A DNA stretch of 41,980 nucleotides from DATJHM01 sp035493895 (GTDB lineage Bacteria; Chloroflexota; Ktedonobacteria; Ktedonobacterales; Ktedonobacteraceae), in assembly GCA_035493895.1 (NCBI GenBank), contig DATJHM010000197.1, forward strand, positions 1 to 41,980. Reading direction: 5' to 3'. Every line of letters begins with the position of its first letter. Within the stretch, counting starts at the first letter, position 1. The notes under the pieces are model-generated. The model was not told where the DNA came from, searched no databases, and was given only the letters and a program-made list of their open reading frames with translations. The translations under genes were made by a program, and so were the position numbers. This document shows positions 25,379 to 33,481 of the stretch, piece after piece.

Positions 25379-25807
25379 TTGATTTGCATTGAAGTAGCTG
25401 TTTCTCGTGATAAGGCCCAGGATGTCGCGCCTGTGCTTATGCAGTGTTGTGCTCAGACGGGGGACCGTTTGCTTGGAGGTCGTGTTGATACTGAGACGGA
25501 AGAAGTGGTATTTCTGGTGCAATTGACGCAGGACCCCCATCTATCGGCACATCTCCCCGTGCTGAGTGGTGCGCTACAGCAAGGTCTCATCGTCGCCTTT
25601 CAATTTGCTCAGGGGAGCGTCCTGAAACTCACAGCGCCGCATGTGGATGAGCATGTTCATCAGTTTCCCCTTTCGTTTGGCGACTCCTGGGTACCCGGCT
25701 TGCAGAATGTCGAGGACATCTATCTGTGTATTGCCCGGCCCTTATTAACTGCGCGTCAGGCGGCCTGGTTGCACTTGCAGGAGAATATGCACTGGGAATA
25801 TGTCTGA
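25379..25807 (+). CDS. Hypothetical protein
   Basis: Soluble protein of 142 residues starting at TTG with a strong AAGGAGGAGA ribosome site 4-5 bases ahead. The start region (ICIEVAVSRDKAQDVAPVLM), TEEVVFLVQLTQDPH and the C-terminal ARPLLTARQAAWLHLQENMH show alternating strands and helices of a small globular domain. No signal peptide or membrane segment. I do not recognise the family. It is convergent with the DUF1330 gene. Confidence 0.7.
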   Translation: MICIEVAVSRDKAQDVAPVLMQCCAQTGDRLLGGRVDTETEEVVFLVQLTQDPHLSAHLPVLSGALQQGLIVAFQFAQGSVLKLTAPHVDEHVHQFPLSFGDSWVPGLQNVEDIYLCIARPLLTARQAAWLHLQENMHWEYV

Positions 25808-25938
25808 GGCTGCTCTTTTTTCGCATGCCCGACCGTAACACCCGGCGGAAGCAGCAATGCGCGTTTGCTCTTTGCCGCTGCCCATCCCAATGCTCTGGCA
25901 GATGGGCAGTAGCTCTTTTGTCGTTGTCTCAGCCCCGC

Positions 25939-26232
25939 TCAGGCAGTATATCCCTGGATGAGAATCCCCTGGGAGGTAGAGGCGCGAAAGCGAATATTTC
26001 TGGCCGTAGTATACTCAGGCGAATAATACCAGCGTTGGAACTGCTCCGAGTTCTCAAATTCGAGAATGACAATCCGTTGCGGGGCCCAATCGCCTTCGAT
26101 CGTTTGCGTGCTTCCACCGCGTACCAGAAATTTCCCCCCATATTTTTCGAGAGTTGGTCCGACCATTTGTCGGTATTCCTCATACAATTCGGGATTTGTC
26201 ACATTGACCTCAACAAGATAATAGGCGGACAT
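25939..26232 (-). CDS. DUF1330-family protein
   Basis: Small protein of 97 residues with a ferredoxin-like (dimeric alpha/beta barrel) pattern. SAYYLVEVNVTNPELYEEYR, LEKYGGKFLVRGG and RIVILEFENSEQFQRWYYSP, then EYTTARNIRF, are the DUF1330 signature. An AAAGGAG ribosome site precedes the ATG. The family is of unknown function, possibly a small-molecule enzyme or stress protein. Confidence 0.9.
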   Translation of the reverse strand: MSAYYLVEVNVTNPELYEEYRQMVGPTLEKYGGKFLVRGGSTQTIEGDWAPQRIVILEFENSEQFQRWYYSPEYTTARNIRFRASTSQGILIQGYTA

Positions 26233-26490
26233 AGGCTTTGCTCCTTTTGTGGTGTCTTTTCTCTAACCTCTCGTTGCGATAGAGGTAAATAGAGTATAGT
26301 CGATAGCTGCAAGTATGTATATTGTTTTCCTTGCTTGCTGAGTTTGCAGATCAAGAGCGGCAGATACGCAGAGTAGGAAACGAAACTCTGGTCAAGGTTG
26401 ACCGTTTGTGCTATGCTTAATAGCAGGACATATGCTTAAAAAGGCATGTTCTGCCAATACGTAAAACATTCTCATAGGAAAGCGATGCTA

Positions 26491-27276
26491 ATGGACAGTT
26501 CTCTCAAAAGTGCTCATCTCGCCGTAGATGAGTTGGATACAACCCTCACGACTGAGCATGAGGGAGCTGAGGGGGAGCACGAGGAACCGCATATCCATCT
26601 GCCCAATCCGAGCCTGTGGCCAGCGCTGCTGAGCGTTGCCATTCTGATCGCGGTAGCCGGGCTGCTGTTCGTCCCTGAAACCCCCTGGCTCACTATTGTC
26701 GGTGTCGTTCTCGTGCTCGTCGGTATTCTGGGCTGGGGCCTGGAAAATCCGATGGCCGCACCAAAAGCACGATACGTGACGATTCCCAATCCCTATCGTA
26801 CTCCATTTTCCATCGGGCAGCGTGTGCTCGATAAAGATGGTGAACTGCTCGGCACGGTGCAGGCTCGCTTCAAGCATTATGTGCTTGTTGAGCAAGGCGA
26901 CGTGTTCGTGCAAGCCTTCTATGTTCCTCATAGCGTGATCAACCAGACGAGCTCTGAACAGCTGCGTTTGACTGTGAGCCAGGAAGATCTGCTGAAGCGC
27001 GGTCTGAACGTCGTTCCTGACGATCTCTACGAGGAGCAGCCCGAGCCAGAACGTTTTGCGACGACTGGTGTGCCAATGTTCGCGAGCGGTCCACTCTCTC
27101 CTGCGGAAACCGGTCATTATAATTATGGTCCCAACTATCCTGGCATTAATACTGATGCGAGTGGTTCCTATCTCCGCGAAGAAGTCAGTCCCAAACCTTA
27201 CCGCTATGTCGGTGAGCGGCGCAAAGTCTATGCTGGCGAAAAAGCCCTCCCCCCTCGGGTGGCTACCTCAAACTAA
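26491..27276 (+). CDS. Membrane protein: cytochrome oxidase subunit IV-like N-terminus plus PRC-barrel/DUF2171-like domain
   Basis: Protein of 261 residues. An acidic N-terminus leads to HIHLPNPSLWPALLSVAILI, two membrane helices and GWGLENPM, the layout of small aa3-oxidase subunit IV (CtaF) proteins. Residues about 110-180 (PFSIGQRVLDKDGELLGTVQ to LLKRGLNVVPDDLYEEQPE) resemble a PRC-barrel or DUF2171 domain. The C-terminus is Tyr/Pro/Gly-rich and likely disordered. AGGAAAG is 8 bases before the ATG at 26491; an ATG at 26485 is also possible. No oxidase genes are nearby, so the link to respiration is only by resemblance. A strong terminator follows. Confidence 0.65.
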   Translation: MDSSLKSAHLAVDELDTTLTTEHEGAEGEHEEPHIHLPNPSLWPALLSVAILIAVAGLLFVPETPWLTIVGVVLVLVGILGWGLENPMAAPKARYVTIPNPYRTPFSIGQRVLDKDGELLGTVQARFKHYVLVEQGDVFVQAFYVPHSVINQTSSEQLRLTVSQEDLLKRGLNVVPDDLYEEQPEPERFATTGVPMFASGPLSPAETGHYNYGPNYPGINTDASGSYLREEVSPKPYRYVGERRKVYAGEKALPPRVATSN

Positions 27277-27281
27277 GCTGC

Positions 27282-27316
27282 AAAAAAGGGATGTGCACAG
27301 GCCACATCCCTTTTTT
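27282..27316. terminator. Rho-independent terminator
   Basis: AAAAAAGGGATGTG (27282-27295) and CACATCCCTTTTTT (27303-27316) form a perfect 14-bp stem with a 7-base loop and T run. It starts 6 bases after the preceding stop and would work in both directions. Confidence 0.9.
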
Positions 27317-27370
27317 CATGCCCACCCATCGCGCACATTTGGGCAACCCGCAAAACTCGCGGGGCGGCAG

Positions 27371-27545
27371 AGGTAGGGATCGGGCTTTATGCCGATCCGC
27401 GTGCCCCCCCCGGCAATCGTCGCAAAACGCCACAGGTAGGGATCGGGCTTTATGCCGATCCGCGTACCCCCCCCGGCAATCGTCGCAAAACGCCACAGGT
27501 AGGGACCGGGCTTTATGCCGATCCGCGGCCCCCACCGGCCCTCTT
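27371..27545. repeat. Three tandem copies of a 63-bp palindromic repeat
   Basis: Units begin AGGTAGGGAT or AGGTAGGGAC at 27371, 27434 and 27497, an exact 63-bp period; the third is cut off. Each holds a hairpin GGATCGG-loop-CCGATCC followed by a C tract (CCCCCCCCGGCAATCGTCGC). Because 63 is a multiple of three, the array yields spurious repetitive reading frames. No gene lies in 27277-27688. Confidence 0.88.
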
Positions 27546-27688
27546 GAATGTCTCAGCTCTTCTTAATCTTGATGCATATTGGTCGCAGACAAGCAGCGAC
27601 CCCCACGGATTTGATGAGAGGTTCCCTTTATCTACGTGACATTGCCCCTTCCCACCATTTCCCTGGCCTCAGAAAACGTGTGCATCGC

Positions 27689-28552
27689 TTAGCCGATGAA
27701 CTTCTGAAGCTCCTCCATCGGTCCAGGCTCGACGCCAAATAAAATCGTGTAATGGTTCAATGTGGGATAGCTGACGAGCTGGCAATCAGCGATACTTTGT
27801 TGTACACGATTTGCCGCAGCCTCGCTCAATACCTGGTCATTCTCTTGCATGAGCTGCTGTCCCGCTCGGAGGAGGAGCGTTGGCACGTGTACATTTGCCC
27901 ATTGTTCCTCCAGTCTCCCTTCATGCGCTCGTTTCGCTTCTTCGATGATCGCCTGGACATCCGCTTTTGCTACAACCGAACCATCTCCCTCGGGCCGTAT
28001 ATCGTTTTTGACGTAGATCTCGGCATATTCGTTCCAGTATGGACCCAGGAAGGGTAGCGCTTGTAGCTGTTCAACATATGCTTTGTAGGAGGGCGATGGG
28101 GTGCCGAGCCGTGCAACTGAGTTGATCAGCCATGCGGGTGCCTCCTCTGGCGTCTTCCAGGAGACGGGTGCGCCTCCGTCGAGCAGGACAAGCTTGCTGA
28201 TCCTTTCGGGATACTGTGCCGCAAAATAGAGCGCAATGGATGCTCCCAGCGAATGTCCCACGATCACCGGCTTTTCCAATCCCAGGCCATCCAGTAGTTC
28301 CAGAAGATCGTTGGCATGGGTGGGGATGCTGTAGTCATCCTCTGGCCGATCGCTATCACCTCGTCCGCGTAGGTCATAGGCGAAGACGCGATAGCTGGGG
28401 GAGAGGGCGTCGGCGAGCGCTTGAAAGCAGAACGCGTTGGCGGTCAGGCCATGCACGCAGACAACCGGAGTCCCTTCGGTTCCCCACTGCACATAATGAA
28501 GCGTCATTTCTCCGGCGATGATAAACTCATCGTTTACAGGTTTAATCGGCAT
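27689..28552 (-). CDS. Alpha/beta-fold hydrolase
   Basis: Soluble esterase-like hydrolase of 287 residues. The oxyanion region is VVCVHGLTANAFCFQALADA, the strand RVFAYDLRGRGDSDRPEDD is typical, and the nucleophile elbow is VIVGHSLGASIALYFA with Ser in GHSLG. A late Asp/Glu and the C-terminal His of LNHYTILFGVEPG complete a likely triad. Its ATG overlaps the end of the upstream HIT-like gene by 11 bases, so the two are translationally coupled. The substrate is unknown. Confidence 0.93.
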   Translation of the reverse strand: MPIKPVNDEFIIAGEMTLHYVQWGTEGTPVVCVHGLTANAFCFQALADALSPSYRVFAYDLRGRGDSDRPEDDYSIPTHANDLLELLDGLGLEKPVIVGHSLGASIALYFAAQYPERISKLVLLDGGAPVSWKTPEEAPAWLINSVARLGTPSPSYKAYVEQLQALPFLGPYWNEYAEIYVKNDIRPEGDGSVVAKADVQAIIEEAKRAHEGRLEEQWANVHVPTLLLRAGQQLMQENDQVLSEAAANRVQQSIADCQLVSYPTLNHYTILFGVEPGPMEELQKFIG

Positions 28553-29240
28553 TCTCTACCTCTTGTTGTTTTTGAAATTGTTGCCACCTGGCTGTAACGG
28601 CTGCAATGAGCGGCCCGCCCTCCTCGATGCGTTTGTGAGAGCTTCTCCAACTGGTGAACTGGCTGCGTGCGGCGAAACTGGGCCACAGGACCTCCTGAAT
28701 GATTTTCGTATAGTAATCGCTACGTGGGGCGAAAAGAGCCGCATGCTGAGCGTTCCCTGGATAGAAGTAGTGCCCATACGCACGATGCCAGTCGCGGATC
28801 TCGCCCTGATGGCGAATCAGGCGCTCGTGGAGACCGTTCGCGGCCTGAAAATCGTAGGCAATCTCTCCCAGCGGAAAACAATGCAGATGGGCATGATAAA
28901 CCGTCTGGTGAAAGATGCCGTGCTCCCAATAGATAACGGGTGCATAATAGCGTGCGAAGAAGCGTTTCACTTCATCTTTCAGGTTTTCCAGTTCTGCATC
29001 ATAGCTGGCCGGGACATCTCCATAGCAGGTAGCATGGTTGCGCGGCGTGATGAGAAGATGGCCTTCGAGCAGCGGTGCGTGGTCCGTAACAATACGAAAG
29101 TTGCTGGTCTCTTTGAGTAGAGAAGGGGCGAGTGTATCTCTTTGGCAGAAGGGACAGTCAGGTTCGTAGGTGCCAGGACCACTTGCGGAGAAAGTGCCTC
29201 CCTGTTGCATGTAATAAAAAAACTCCTTTATGGTGGTCAT
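28542..29240 (-). CDS. HIT-domain protein
   Basis: Histidine-triad-type nucleotide hydrolase or transferase, 232 residues, longer than a minimal HIT protein. CPFC (near residue 30) starts the domain, DHAPLLEGHLLITPRNHATC is the core, and HQTVYHAHLHCFPLG holds the His triad H-x-x-H-x-H-like motif. The extra C-terminal 100 residues (HRAYGHYFYPGNAQHAALFA onward) are helical. The start at 29240 follows AAGG at close spacing; an ATG at 29261 would add seven residues. It is coupled to the hydrolase that follows. Confidence 0.85.
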   Translation of the reverse strand: MTTIKEFFYYMQQGGTFSASGPGTYEPDCPFCQRDTLAPSLLKETSNFRIVTDHAPLLEGHLLITPRNHATCYGDVPASYDAELENLKDEVKRFFARYYAPVIYWEHGIFHQTVYHAHLHCFPLGEIAYDFQAANGLHERLIRHQGEIRDWHRAYGHYFYPGNAQHAALFAPRSDYYTKIIQEVLWPSFAARSQFTSWRSSHKRIEEGGPLIAAVTARWQQFQKQQEVENAD

Positions 29241-29312
29241 GTCGCCTTGAGTATAATGCAAAGCATCTCTTTAACGCAAGTAATCCCGGAAACCCGCCAT
29301 GCGCCTCAGCGT

Positions 29313-29795
29313 TTAGCCAGCGTGTCGGAAACCAGCCTCTTTCATCGTCAATGGTTCTCCCTCTTTGAGGATGCCTGCATCGACGACCTCCGCTACGAGC
29401 AGGGTTGAATCGCCAGCTAGCATGGTCTGGCGTACTTCGCAGGCGACCCAGGAGAGTGCCTCGTCCAGAATAATATATCCGTTTGACTGTACGGTATAGC
29501 CAATACCTGCTAGCTTGTTCGGGTGCTTTAGGGCCGATTTACCCAGCGCGCCTGCCAGTTTGACCTCGTCCGTGCCCGTATGTAGAACATTGACGGCAAA
29601 TTTGCGCGTACGTTCGATCATCGGCAACGATTTCGCGTCGTTCTCGACGGACACGGCCAGGAGTGGTGGCTCGAAGGAGACCTGGGTTAGCCAGTTCGCG
29701 GTAAAGGCGTTGACCTCGTTCCCCTCTGCACAGGAAACGGCGTACAGTCCATAGGTAAAGTGGCGTAAAGCCTGCTTTTTTATCGCTTGATCCAT
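29313..29795 (-). CDS. Flavin reductase family protein
   Basis: FMN-binding split-barrel protein of 160 residues. HFTYGLYAVSCAEGNEVNAF, TANWLTQVSFEPPLLAVSVE, FAVNVLHTG and WVACEVRQTMLAGDSTLLVA follow the flavin reductase-like pattern, in which a flavin is bound by the N-terminal TANWLTQVS region. It likely reduces flavin with NAD(P)H or acts as a small flavoprotein oxidoreductase. It lies just upstream of the HIT gene in the same direction. Confidence 0.92.
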   Translation of the reverse strand: MDQAIKKQALRHFTYGLYAVSCAEGNEVNAFTANWLTQVSFEPPLLAVSVENDAKSLPMIERTRKFAVNVLHTGTDEVKLAGALGKSALKHPNKLAGIGYTVQSNGYIILDEALSWVACEVRQTMLAGDSTLLVAEVVDAGILKEGEPLTMKEAGFRHAG

Positions 29796-30074
29796 ACTGT
29801 GTTACCCTCTCTCAAGCTGCTTTTCTCTGAACTCTTCTGCACATCTTATCTTCTAAATGACTCCGGATTTTGCGCTACCGCTACAAGGAGGAGGCCGGAG
29901 TTCCTGGTTACCTACTCTATTATACAATAACCGCGTTTTTCGCCTCGTGATAATTTGGGCTGTTGAGCATATCGTTTCTGGTAGTAGAATGGAGTAGCTC
30001 GTCGAATATATACCCTGAGCTGAGAAGGCGAGCTCATGTTCTCATGCAACAAATCTATGAGGAGAAAATATAGA

Positions 30075-31067
30075 ATGCTTGACCATGTATCACATCGTGT
30101 CGAGAACGACGATCACGAACTGCTCTATTTCTGGGCCCTGGGTGATCTCCATTTTCGTGCTGAAGCGCAGTGGAACGCTCTTCACACACAGCGCATGCAA
30201 CCTCTGTTTCAGGATCTGCAACGTGTCTGGCGCGAAGAGGAAGCGCCGATGTTTTGTGTGTCGCCGGGCGATCTGGTGGAGAGGGGCTCAGCCGAGAACT
30301 ATGCGCTCGCGAAGGCCCAGCTGGCGAAGCATTTGCGCGATATGCCGTTTTATCCAGGCATTGGCAACCATGAATTTTATCCTGAAAATGGAGAGATGGC
30401 CATTCACCCGCCAGAAGACTTCACAAAAGTATGGAATAAGCCGCCGAGGTATTTCTGGCTGCTCAATGGCGTACTCTGTATTATGTTAGATCAACCCGAT
30501 CCCTGGGTGCCCGAGCCAATGAAAATAAATCCCGTGTACTTCTCTGAAGAATCCCTGAGCTTTTTGCGTACGACCCTGAGCCAGCACCCTCATCACACCG
30601 CCATCGTTTTTGCTCATTGCCCCCTGCACAATACCGTGCTGGATCGCGATCCCGTACGAAATCTCGATGATGACTCTCAGGATACGTTTTTTTACGTCGA
30701 GAACTCGCATGAGGTGCGTGCTATTCTGGCCGAGCATGCTCATGGCGCGCTGTACATTTGTGGACACACGCATTCGGGCTGGGGATCGCCCAACCTGATT
30801 TTCACCGAGACATTGGGGAATCATCCCGTCACCCACATCAATTTGATGTCACCATGGTATACGGGCACGCGAGGCGGACCCAGGCTAGACCCGGCTACCA
30901 ATCAATGGGAATATCGGCCAGACGCACCAGATATTCAGTCATCCTTTGCAATCCGTGTATATCGCGATCGAGCCGTCATACGTATGCGCCATCACCCAAC
31001 ACAAGCGTGGATGGCAGAATGGACAGTGCCGCTGCAACCTGCATCATCTATTAGCAACAATAAATAA
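30075..31067 (+). CDS. Metallophosphoesterase
   Basis: Calcineurin-like phosphoesterase of 330 residues, without a signal peptide. The five metal-binding motifs are all visible: GDLHF, GDLVERG, GNHE, FAHCPLH and CGHTHSGW. It probably hydrolyses phosphomono- or diesters with two metal ions. The ATG at 30075 follows GAGGAGAA; an ATG at 30036 with GAGAAGG also exists and would add 13 basic residues, so the start is open. It stands alone between a 280-base spacer and a repeat-filled spacer. Confidence 0.92.
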   Translation: MLDHVSHRVENDDHELLYFWALGDLHFRAEAQWNALHTQRMQPLFQDLQRVWREEEAPMFCVSPGDLVERGSAENYALAKAQLAKHLRDMPFYPGIGNHEFYPENGEMAIHPPEDFTKVWNKPPRYFWLLNGVLCIMLDQPDPWVPEPMKINPVYFSEESLSFLRTTLSQHPHHTAIVFAHCPLHNTVLDRDPVRNLDDDSQDTFFYVENSHEVRAILAEHAHGALYICGHTHSGWGSPNLIFTETLGNHPVTHINLMSPWYTGTRGGPRLDPATNQWEYRPDAPDIQSSFAIRVYRDRAVIRMRHHPTQAWMAEWTVPLQPASSISNNK

Positions 31068-31100
31068 CGTATACAACATCTTAGGCAATAAACACTAAAA

Positions 31101-31262
31101 AGAGTAGGGACGCCATGAAGCCGCAGCGGAATGGCGTCCGGCCAGCCAACGATCCCTCAGACTTCGCAGACGACCCCGCGAACTCGCTCAATCCCGCTCA
31201 CTCTGCAAACGTGGCGTGCCACCTCTCCCACCCTTTTGCTTGCCTCAGAAAACGTATGCAAA
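31101..31262. repeat. Second copy of the GGACGCCAT-hairpin repeat
   Basis: GGACGCCAT (31108-31116) and ATGGCGTCC (31131-31139) form the same 9-bp stem as at 25074. Downstream, GCGAACTCGCTCAATCCCGC, GGCGTGCCACCTCTCCCACC and GCCTCAGAAAACGT follow the order found at 25100-25190. It lies directly against the inverted-repeat element that follows. Confidence 0.75.
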
Positions 31263-31478
31263 TCGTAGAGGCGCTGCTTGTCTGCGCCAGGGCGGCCTCA
31301 CGACGGCGCTCCCTTCCGATCCGCGTCCCCTCCGGCCATGGTCGCCCAAAGGCAGAGGTAGGGATCGTGCTTCATGCCGATCCGCGTCCCCCCCGGCCAT
31401 CTCGCCGATCCGTGAGCCCCCCCCGGACATCTCGCCGATCCGCGAACCCCCCCTCCGGCCACGCAGCGCCTCTACGAT
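31262..31478. repeat. 217-bp element bounded by 16-bp perfect inverted repeats
   Basis: ATCGTAGAGGCGCTGC (31262-31277) is exactly mirrored at 31463-31478. Inside are further copies of the GATCCGCG / GGCCATCTCGCCGATCC units of the repeat at 27371. A piece of the left end is found at 21252-21281. No gene is seen from 31068 to 31491. It could be a nonautonomous element or a composite of short repeats. Confidence 0.7.
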
Positions 31479-31491
31479 CTCACGCCACCTT

Positions 31492-31971
31492 TTAGAGAAT
31501 GCTCACAACTTCCCCATTCGTCATCGTCTGTAACTCGGCAGGGGTGAGGCGGAAGACGGCGAAGGGCGTCCCGGCTGCGGCCCAGATTTCGCTATACTGT
31601 AACAGGTCTTGATCGACAAACGTACGGATTGGCTCGTTATGGGCCAGTGGGGGCACTCCTCCGACGGCGTAACCCGTGTGCTGACGTACAAACTGGGCAC
31701 TGGCCTTCTCGATGGGCTCGCCTGCTAACTCGCTCAGACGCCGCTCGTTGACGCGGTTGCTGCCGCTGGCAACGACCAGAAGCGGGCTGTCGCTCTCTTT
31801 TCCCCTGAAAATGAGCGACTTGACGATCTGGGCAACCTCACAGCCTATCGCCTGGGCGGCTTCTTTCGCCGTTCGTGTTGAGTCTGGCAGCTCGACAACT
31901 TCGCTGGCGAAACCACCCGCCTGTAGTGCCTCCTGGACTTTGCGAGCGCTGCTGCTGAGTGTTTCAGACAT
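31492..31971 (-). CDS. YbaK/EbsC-family aminoacyl-tRNA deacylase
   Basis: Editing-domain protein of 159 residues that likely hydrolyses mischarged tRNA (Cys-tRNA-Pro or similar). VVELPDSTRTAKEAAQAIGC, VAQIVKSLIFRG with the conserved Lys, ASGSNRVNERRLSELAG, YAVGGVPPLAH with GGVPP, and TFVDQDLLQYSEIWAAAGTP are diagnostic for the family. It lies 31 bases beyond the end of the extended radical SAM selenoprotein gene and could be in the same operon. Confidence 0.93.
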   Translation of the reverse strand: MSETLSSSARKVQEALQAGGFASEVVELPDSTRTAKEAAQAIGCEVAQIVKSLIFRGKESDSPLLVVASGSNRVNERRLSELAGEPIEKASAQFVRQHTGYAVGGVPPLAHNEPIRTFVDQDLLQYSEIWAAAGTPFAVFRLTPAELQTMTNGEVVSIL

Positions 31972-32002
31972 AAGATTCCTTCCTCTTCTTTACAGTGCCT
32001 CT

Positions 32003-33481
32003 TCAGATTTTCCTGGATATCTTGAGCGAAATGATATTCTCTTCGGGCTTATCGGATGATGGGGCCAACTGGTCCGCTTTGGGCTCCGCTCAGCAGAACC
32101 AGGATTCGGTGAGATGGGGCAGCACTTTGCTCTGTCCATAGTTTTTTCTTGCCAGATCCTCCGCGAAGAATTGCTTCTGCTCCGCTTTTGCCAGGGCCTT
32201 GATGCGAAAGAACGTCTCGATTTTATCGGTCTGGCACATATCGTCTTGCTCGACCAATTGCGCAATTTGTTGTTGTAGACGGTCCATACGCGGGTCTGGA
32301 TGGTGCCAGCGGTAACTGTAACTGGCGGCGTCCAGATCGTCGCGCCATTGCAGGCTTTCAGGATCGTTCAGCAGGGCTGAGCCCGGTGGGATCAGGAGCC
32401 GAATGGAAAGATGGACGAGATCGATTTGTTCAATGAGATGCTGATCCTCGAAAAAATCGAGCAGTTGATTGTAGCTTTCCAGCGTCTCCCACGGCGTAAA
32501 TGGCAGCAATGAGGGACGCAGATTGATCCCTGCCTGTTCCGTCAATTTGAATGCTTCCAGTACGTCCTCTGCCGTATGCCCCTTGTCGAGCTGCTGCAAT
32601 ACGCTATCATTGAGCGATTCAACGGCTGAGACAAGGAAGAGGCAGCCCAGCTCGCGCATCTCGGGGAGCAGGTGGCGATGCTTGAGGATATGCTCAATTT
32701 TAATCGTGGCGTCGAAGGTGACCTCGGGAAATTCCTGGTGTAGTGCCCTCGCGATACGGAGTGCATGGGTGGGACCATTCCAGAAGTCGGGGTCGCCAAA
32801 GGTGATATGCTGTGCCCCGCGTGCAACCTGCGCGCGGATATCGGCCAGGACAAGCGCGATAGGCACGGCAAAGAAGCGCCCTTGATAAACGGGCGTGACG
32901 GGACAATGCAGGCAGGTATGCTTGCAGCCGCGTGTGGCCTCGGTATAGCCTACGATTCGCTCTTCGTCTCCCCATGCCAGACGTGCGTAGCGCTCAAGCG
33001 CAGGGAGTTGCTGGCGCACGGGTTGCAGGAATGGCGTACGTGCAATCCAGGGACCACTGTTGTGCGTGCGGGTTGAGACGCCTGCGATCTCCGGTTGCTC
33101 TTTACGCTCAAGACATTGTACAAGTTGGAGGAGGGGAAGCTCATATTCGCCGCCAATGGCCGCATCGATGGTTTCGCGCAACAGGTGTTCTGCATTGAGA
33201 TGGGCGTAGAGTCCGTACAGGCAGATATAGGCTTCGGGATTGACGCTGCGTATCCTGCGGGCAAGCTGTTCGCCCATGCGCAACGCCGTGTGCATGGGGA
33301 CAGCAATGGCTATGAATTGTGCTCTGCGGATCGCATCGTCAGTGACTGGCTCGATGGCGCTATCAACAAGCAGCGGTTGATATCCAGCTGGTTGCAGAAT
33401 GGCTGCCAGCGAGGCCAGATGAAAAGGCTGATGTCCCAGCTCGTAGCAGGAGATCAGCAAGATATCTCCACTGGTTCTCAT
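32003..33481 (-). CDS. CUAEP-tail radical SAM selenoprotein (in-frame UGA at 32090-32092)
   Basis: The gene reads 463 codons up to a TGA at 32092-32090. The codons around it are TGC TGA GCG GAG CCC, that is Cys-Sec-Ala-Glu-Pro, and the frame then stays open for 28 more codons to a TGA at 32005-32003, giving 492 residues with Sec464. This matches the CUAEP/CCAEP-tail radical SAM family known to me. Residues 1-110 are a B12-binding-like Rossmann domain (ILLISCYELGHQPFHLASLA) without the DxHxxG motif. The radical SAM motif is GCKHTCLHC (Cys186, Cys190, Cys193), followed by GDPDFWNGPTHALRI. The ATG overlaps the YggX stop (ATGA). The tRNA-Sec in this window makes Sec decoding possible. The reaction is unknown. 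Confidence 0.88.
32053..32088 (-). promoter_or_regulatory. Candidate bacterial SECIS stem-loop after the UGA
   Basis: Directly after the UGA, CGGA (32088-32085) can pair with TCCG (32056-32053), and inside it CCAA (32082-32079) with TTGG (32068-32065) around a 10-base loop AGCGGACCAG. The stem is imperfect. Bacterial SECIS elements lie here and are very variable, so the fold is a proposal only. Confidence 0.4.

Noticed and set aside
27263..27535. Repetitive 90-codon frame with ADRHKARSLP units
   Set aside because: It is a by-product of the 63-bp tandem repeat, whose period is a multiple of three; no ribosome site and it spans a terminator region.
27371..27545. CRISPR-like array
   Set aside because: Only three units, nearly identical over the whole 63 bp, so there are no variable spacers.
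29860..29901. ACTCCGG / CCGGAGT inverted repeat upstream of the flavin reductase
   Set aside because: Only 7 bp with a long loop, not placed as a terminator or a clear operator.
31990..32265. 91-codon minus-strand frame over the end of the radical SAM gene
   Set aside because: Different frame from the radical SAM protein, Arg/Ser-rich shadow; the Cys-UGA-Ala-Glu-Pro frame explains the region.
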